Shown one piece after another: positions 59,306 to 64,000 of a stretch of 64,000 nucleotides of DNA (within the stretch, counting starts at the first letter, position 1; each line of letters opens with the position of its first letter). Source of the stretch: Cantharellus purpuraceus (Eukaryota; Basidiomycota; Agaricomycetes; Cantharellales; Hydnaceae); NCBI GenBank assembly GCA_025174535.1, contig JALBUN010000023.1, positions 1,612,001 to 1,676,000 on the forward strand, given 5' to 3'. The translations under genes were made by a program, and so were the position numbers. Below the pieces are notes generated by a model, which did no database searches, was not told the DNA's origin, and worked only from the letters and a program-made list of their open reading frames with translations.

Positions 59306-62300
59306 AGAGCATGCCCTGCCTGACAAACCGGTTTTCAGTTCTTGAATCATGTACTGTAGGGCTCACAAGCGATATGTTACACGCACACTCCCTTGTCCAT
59401 CAGACTGAAACCAAAACAGCCATGCCTGAAACCCCTTCTCAACTTCCAGCTAAACATGATGACCCTCCTCGTCTCTACCTTCGATCTGCAGACATCCGTC
59501 GATGTACAAGAATTCCCATGAAAATCCATTCAGTAGACACTGGATACCCTCTAGCCGTGGATGCACTCCTCGATAGTGGTGCTACAGGAATGTTCATTGA
59601 TGCAGAATATGTCAAAGCAGAGAAACTTCGAACACACCCTCTACCACGTGCCATACCTGTTTATAACATTGATGGGACCCCAAATGAAGCAGGTTCAATC
59701 AAGGAAGAAGTCAATCTCATCTGCACATATGGGACCCATACCGAACGTGCCACATTTTCAGTCACAAGCCTGGGAACCTTTGGCATAATTGTTGGGCACA
59801 CCTGGCTTGTGAGGCACAACCCAGAGGTAGACTGGCGTACAGGAAAGGTACAGATGACTCGCTGCCCTGATTCATGTGGAGAAGTACCAGAACACAAAGA
59901 GCATTCGCTTGGTACAACTCCTTCAAATGGCAAGAACTCACACGGGCAACCCCAATACAAGGGAGACCGAACATTTGTTATCTTTGTAGAAGACTTGGAG
60001 AATATCTATGCTGGTTCAACAGTTTCTCAACAGCTCGCACAGAAGGCTGCAGAATCTACTCCAGTCAAAACCCTTGAGGAGATTGTCCCAAAGGCGTACT
60101 GGGGATTTAAGGATGTTTTTGCAAAGGAGTCCTTTGACCAACTTCCACCTCGAAAACTGTGGGACCACGCTATTGAACTCACTCCAGGAGCGCAACCCTT
60201 CAGCACAAAGGTCTATCCAATGTCCCCAAATGAGCAGAAGGAGTTGGACGCATTCCTTGAGGAGAACCTACGGAATCATCGTATTCGTCCTTCCAAGTCA
60301 CCCATGGCATCCCCTGTCTTTTTGTGAAGAAGAAGGACGGTAATCTTCGTTTTGTGCAAGACTACCGCAAGCTGAATGATATCACAATCAAGAACGCCTA
60401 CCCACTACCCCTGGTACCAGACATCATGAATAAAATTGCCGCAGCCAATGCCAAGTACTTTACCAAGCTTGACATCCGATGGGGATATAACAATGTGCGT
60501 ATTAAAGAGGGCGATGAGTGGAAGGCAGCCTTTCGAACCAATCGTGGTCTATTTGAACCCCTGGTCATGTTCTTTGGTCTCACAAACAGCCCAGCAACCT
60601 TTCAGACGATGATGAATGGCATTTTCAAGGAGCTCATTGATGATGGCACTATGGTAGTGTTCATGGACGACATCCTCATTTTCACTGAATCCCTAGAACA
60701 ACACCACACGATTGTGCAATCTGTCCTTGAAATTCTTCGGGCCAACCACCTGTACCTCAAACCAGAGAAATGCCTTTTCTCGCAACAGAAGGTAGATTAT
60801 CTTGGATTGATTCTCTCACAGGGACAGGTAGCTATGGACCCAGTTAAGGTGGCCGGAGTCAGGGACTGGCCCACACCATGCAATGTGACAGAAGTCAAAT
60901 CCTTCCTGGGTTTCATCAATTTCTATTGTCGCTTCATTGAGGACTTCTCACATATCGCAAAGCCTCTGAATCGGTTAACAAAGGCAGATACACAGTGGTC
61001 TTGGATACCTGATGGCCCAGAACAAGAAGCCTTTGATAAACTCAAGCAGCTTGTCACGTCAACTCCAATCCTTGTCCTCCCAGATCAAACCAAGCATTTT
61101 CGACTAGAGACAGATGCTTCAGCATATGCAACAGGTGCTGTTCTATCTCAACTCTGTGACGATGAGAAATGGAGGCCGGTAGGTTTTGTATCCAAGAGCC
61201 TTTCAGATGCAGAGCGCAACTATGCCATCCATGATAAGGAATTGCTCTCAGTCATCCGTGGACTAGAAGAATGGCGCCACATCTTGGAAGGGACCAAATA
61301 CAAGATTGAAATCCTTAACGATCATCAAAACCTCACATATTTCCGTACAGCTCAGAATCTCAATCGTCGACAAGCTCGCTGGTCACTATACCTTTCTCGT
61401 TTTGACTTTGAACTGATCCACCGTCCTGGACGACATTCAGCCAAACCTGATGCCCTCTCACAACGTGTAGATCATAAGCGGGGGAGGAAGATAACCAGAA
61501 CCAGGTTCTTCTTGGCCCTGAGCTGTTCCACATCGATGCGACATCCACCTATCCAGGGCCAGAAGCTCAAATGATCACAGGAGAAGGAGACATATTCCTG
61601 GTACGTGTGCGGAACTGCACCAACAGAGATGAAAAGGTTGTAAAGGCTCTTAAGGAACTTGGTCCCTCTCGGAATTTACGAGGACAGGAATGGACCGAGG
61701 AGAATGGACTCGTCCTCTATCGTGGCAAGGTATATGTCCCTCTTGACCCAAAATTGCGCCATGACATTGTAAGGGCACACCACGATACTCACATTACAGG
61801 TCACCCTGGTCGCTGGAGAACAACAGAACTTGTATCCCGCAGCTACTGGTGGCCTGGATTTGGACGATACATTGCCAAATACGTCAAGGGATGTGACCTC
61901 TGCAATCGGACAAAAACTTTCCCTGCTCCTCCTATGGGTAAACTCCTGCCTAATCGTGTCCCAGATCGGAGGTGGCAAGTGATATCTGTTGACCTTATTG
62001 TAGAACTACCCATCAGCCATGGCTATGATGCACTCCTTGTCGTTGTGGACCGTCTTTCCAAACGAGCACATGTTATCCCTACCACCTCTGACATCAACTC
62101 CATAGGAGTTGCACGACTTTTCCGAGACCATGTGTGGAAACACCATGGCCTTCCTGAGGAGATCATCAGTGACCGTGGCACCCAGTTTGTCTCTCAATTT
62201 ATGCGCGAGCTCAATAAGCTTTTGGGGATCAAGGTTGCAGCATCCACAGCATATCATCCACAAACCGATGGTCAGACGGAAAGGGTAAATCAAGAAATTG

Positions 62301-63193
62301 AACAATACTTGAGGCTTTTAGTCAATCAGCGCCAGGATGACTGGATTGAGTGGGTTCCTCTTGCAGAATTCACATACAACAACCGCATCCACTCCTCCAC
62401 GCAATCAACCCCCTTCATGCTTGATACAGGCCAACACCCAAGGCTTGGGCTAGAGCCAATCCGAGAGACACGACTTGAAGCACTGGAAGAATTCACTGAG
62501 CGTATGGAGACAGCCACCACTGAGGCTCGCTCTGCCCTGGAAAAGGCAGCAGATGATATGGCACGATTCTATGATGCCCATCGGCAAGCAGCCCCAGTAT
62601 ACAAACTTGGTGACAAGGTCTGGCTCAATGCACAAAATATCACCACCACCCGTCCAACCAAGAAACTTGATCACAAATGGTTAGGACCGTATGTGATTAA
62701 TAAGGTGGTCTCACGAAATGCCTATGGCCTATGACTTCCCCCAATCTTTGGCCGCACGCATCCAGTGTTCTCTGTTGTCTTACTCCGTCCTTATGAAAAG
62801 GATCCCATCCCTGAACGCCAGTCATCTCCTCCACCACCTCCAGTCATTCGAGATGGAGTACAGGAATACGAAGTTGAGAAGATCCTTGACAGCAGAGTTT
62901 TCCGAGGAAGACTGGAATACCTGGTGCGTTGGAAGGGCTATGGAGCTGCTGACGACCTCTGGATCCCAGCTAAGGATGCCAGTGGGGCTAGAAGGCGCAT
63001 TGCAGACTTCCATCAGGAAAATCCTGAAGCCCCAAGGCGTATTTCGGCAGCCACCTATGTGGCTCTTCCCTTCAGACGCTTTGAGAACTTCACAGAACCT
63101 CCCAAACAGGTCCTCTTTGATTGGACAGCTGGCAGGAACCCAACACGTGGTATTGGACACATTTCAGAGCCGCAGAATAGGCACAATGAATGA
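59302..63193 (+). pseudogene. Gypsy2 pol: protease, RT, RNase H, integrase, chromodomain; two frameshifts and one stop
   Basis: In -1 frame to gag; first ATG 59311. Protease ALLDSGATGMFID (about 59566), RT with FFGLTNSPATFQTMMNG and VFMDDILIF (about 60570-60680), RNase H LETDASAYATGAVL (about 61107), HHCC integrase (GHPGRWRTTELV, CDLCNRTK), core SVDLIVELP, SDRGTQFVSQF and TDGQTERVNQEIEQY, then chromodomain YLVRWKGYGAADDLWIPA (about 62920). The frame shifts by one base at a T5 run (60319-60323) and at a G5 run (61490-61494), and a TGA at 62732 stands where CGA is expected. Otherwise conserved, so either very recently dead or partly a sequencing artefact. Stop 63191-63193. Confidence 0.88.
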
Positions 63194-63683
63194 ATCCACT
63201 TCCCCTTCCTCAGTAAAACCATCATCGTTCACTACCCAACCCACCATGCCTTACCAGTCTGAATCCACCCCTCTACGCTCACTCCGTTCCTACCCCTCAA
63301 TCACTTGGTCAGTTGACTCAAGGGATACTGCACGTGCTGTAGAGGATTATAACCTCCCATCTCCACCTCCACAAGTTCATTTCCCCTTCTGGCATCGTAA
63401 TCCATCCAGACGCCAGACATACTACATCGGGGACCCTCTATTCATCGGCAACTATGACATACCATATGCCTTCCAAGGGCTCGCCGGTAAAGTCACCTAT
63501 GAGGGAGGGGAGATGATACTTGGGGCAGTTTTCAGCACGAACAATCCCATATCCCCTGGAGAGTTCACCATCCCACTTTACCCCAAGGCAGAGAAGAGTC
63601 ACCATCAACACTCGTCATGGGCTCTACGTTGGCAGAGAGTGAGAAGGGACCTTGCAGAGTGCTTCAGGGTGTGTCTCTCTTGA
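63186..63683 (+). CDS. Gypsy2 third ORF behind pol, unknown function
   Basis: ATG 63186 overlaps the pol stop (ATGAATGA). 165 residues: a Ser/Thr-rich start (MNESTSPSSVKPSSF), then a folded-looking middle (HFPFWHRNPSRRQTYYIGDP, PYAFQGLAGKVTYEGGEMIL, PGEFTIPLYPKAEK) and a basic end (RWQRVRRDLAECFR). No signal peptide or membrane span, so no sign of an envelope protein despite its position. No family recognised. It ends about 50 bp before the 3' LTR and has no stops, unlike a decayed frame. Confidence 0.6.
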   Translation: MNESTSPSSVKPSSFTTQPTMPYQSESTPLRSLRSYPSITWSVDSRDTARAVEDYNLPSPPPQVHFPFWHRNPSRRQTYYIGDPLFIGNYDIPYAFQGLAGKVTYEGGEMILGAVFSTNNPISPGEFTIPLYPKAEKSHHQHSSWALRWQRVRRDLAECFRVCLS

Positions 63684-63720
63684 GATGGATGGGACGATAG
63701 TGCATATCGAGACGACATGC

Positions 63721-63736
63721 ATTAAGAGGGAGGTGA
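63721..63736 (+). other. Gypsy2 polypurine tract
   Basis: attaagagggaggtga lies directly before the TG of the 3' LTR, the plus-strand priming site of LTR elements. Confidence 0.75.
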
Positions 63737-64000
63737 TGTCAGGGTTCAAATAAGTCATATTCTATTTTTAGTATTTTCTCTTGACACCCCTATCAGCGCA
63801 GCCTGTCAGGGTGCGTCTCCCCTATTTCATTGCCCCTATCACTTCCCCTATCTTTCCTCCCCTATCTTGGTTCTCCTATCTGTCTCCATCATTTAGTATA
63901 AAGACTCGCCTTGGTGCAGTGTGATCCCCTCAGCTTGATCTCTGAGGATATCCGCTGTACCAGGTAAGTCCCATGTATTTATCAGAAACAGCTGTATAGA
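63737..64000 (+). repeat. Gypsy2 3' LTR, cut by the window end
   Basis: 264 bp visible, identical to 57733-57996. By length the full LTR should end near 64098. Confidence 0.93.

Larger units (their letters stand above)
57733..64000 (+). mobile_element. Gypsy2: near-complete chromodomain Ty3/gypsy element (3' LTR cut by window)
   Basis: 5' LTR, gag, pol with chromodomain, an extra ORF, purine-rich aagagggaggtga and a 3' LTR. The two LTRs agree over all 264 bp visible, so insertion is recent. Inserted in gypsy3. Duplication cannot be checked; the left flank is GTAACTC. Confidence 0.92.

Noticed and set aside
63186..63683. Gypsy2 third ORF as an envelope gene
   Set aside because: No signal peptide, membrane segment or Cys pattern; the position alone does not justify the call.

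Overview
The window is nuclear DNA of a filamentous basidiomycete, most likely an Agaricomycete. Its genes carry many introns of about 45-60 nt with GT-AG borders, and neighbours alternate strands at short spacing. SEC66, a B56-type PP2A subunit, HIS3, RPA190 and a cytosolic Hsp70 are all of fungal type. Species cannot be read from the sequence, and all exon models are by eye from reading frames and splice sites.

Layout. (1) 1-21911 is a gene-dense arm: USP7/Ubp15-type deubiquitinase (+, 5' cut by the window), SEC66 (-), a mitochondrial citrate/2-methylcitrate synthase (+), an unrecognised Pro-rich protein (-), the PP2A B56 subunit (+), Hsp70 with a heat-shock-element-like promoter (+) and RPA190, the largest subunit of RNA polymerase I (+). 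(2) 22065-41690 is a nest of LTR retroelements: an old copia fragment cut by a decayed chromodomain gypsy element (gypsy1), long LTRs around a coiled-coil ORF, a gag relic holding inserted LTRs, and a minus-strand copia element split by a young, intact plus-strand copia element with a 5-bp target duplication. (3) 41831-46528 is a second gene island: HIS3 (+) and an M13 zinc metallopeptidase (-), converging. (4) 46529-49378 holds little, then a broken NUP160-like gene (-). (5) 49379-64000 is a second nest: a minus-strand LTR element (LTR-D) with an ORF I cannot place, cut by several solo LTRs and by a decayed gypsy copy (gypsy3). Gypsy3 is itself cut by a young gypsy element (gypsy2) whose 3' LTR runs off the window.

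The retroelements supply most of the unusual material. Inactivating changes are dominated by CpG transitions (CGA to TGA or CAA), which fits cytosine methylation and deamination of repeats. The youngest elements (copia 36511-41109, gypsy2 57733 onward) have LTR pairs that are nearly or fully identical. Other points of interest are an RNA polymerase I active-site loop split over micro-exons, a HIS3 gene whose metal-binding motif sits on a broken splice junction, an extra ORF behind gypsy2 pol, and a 59-nt intron-like segment in the LTR-B family.
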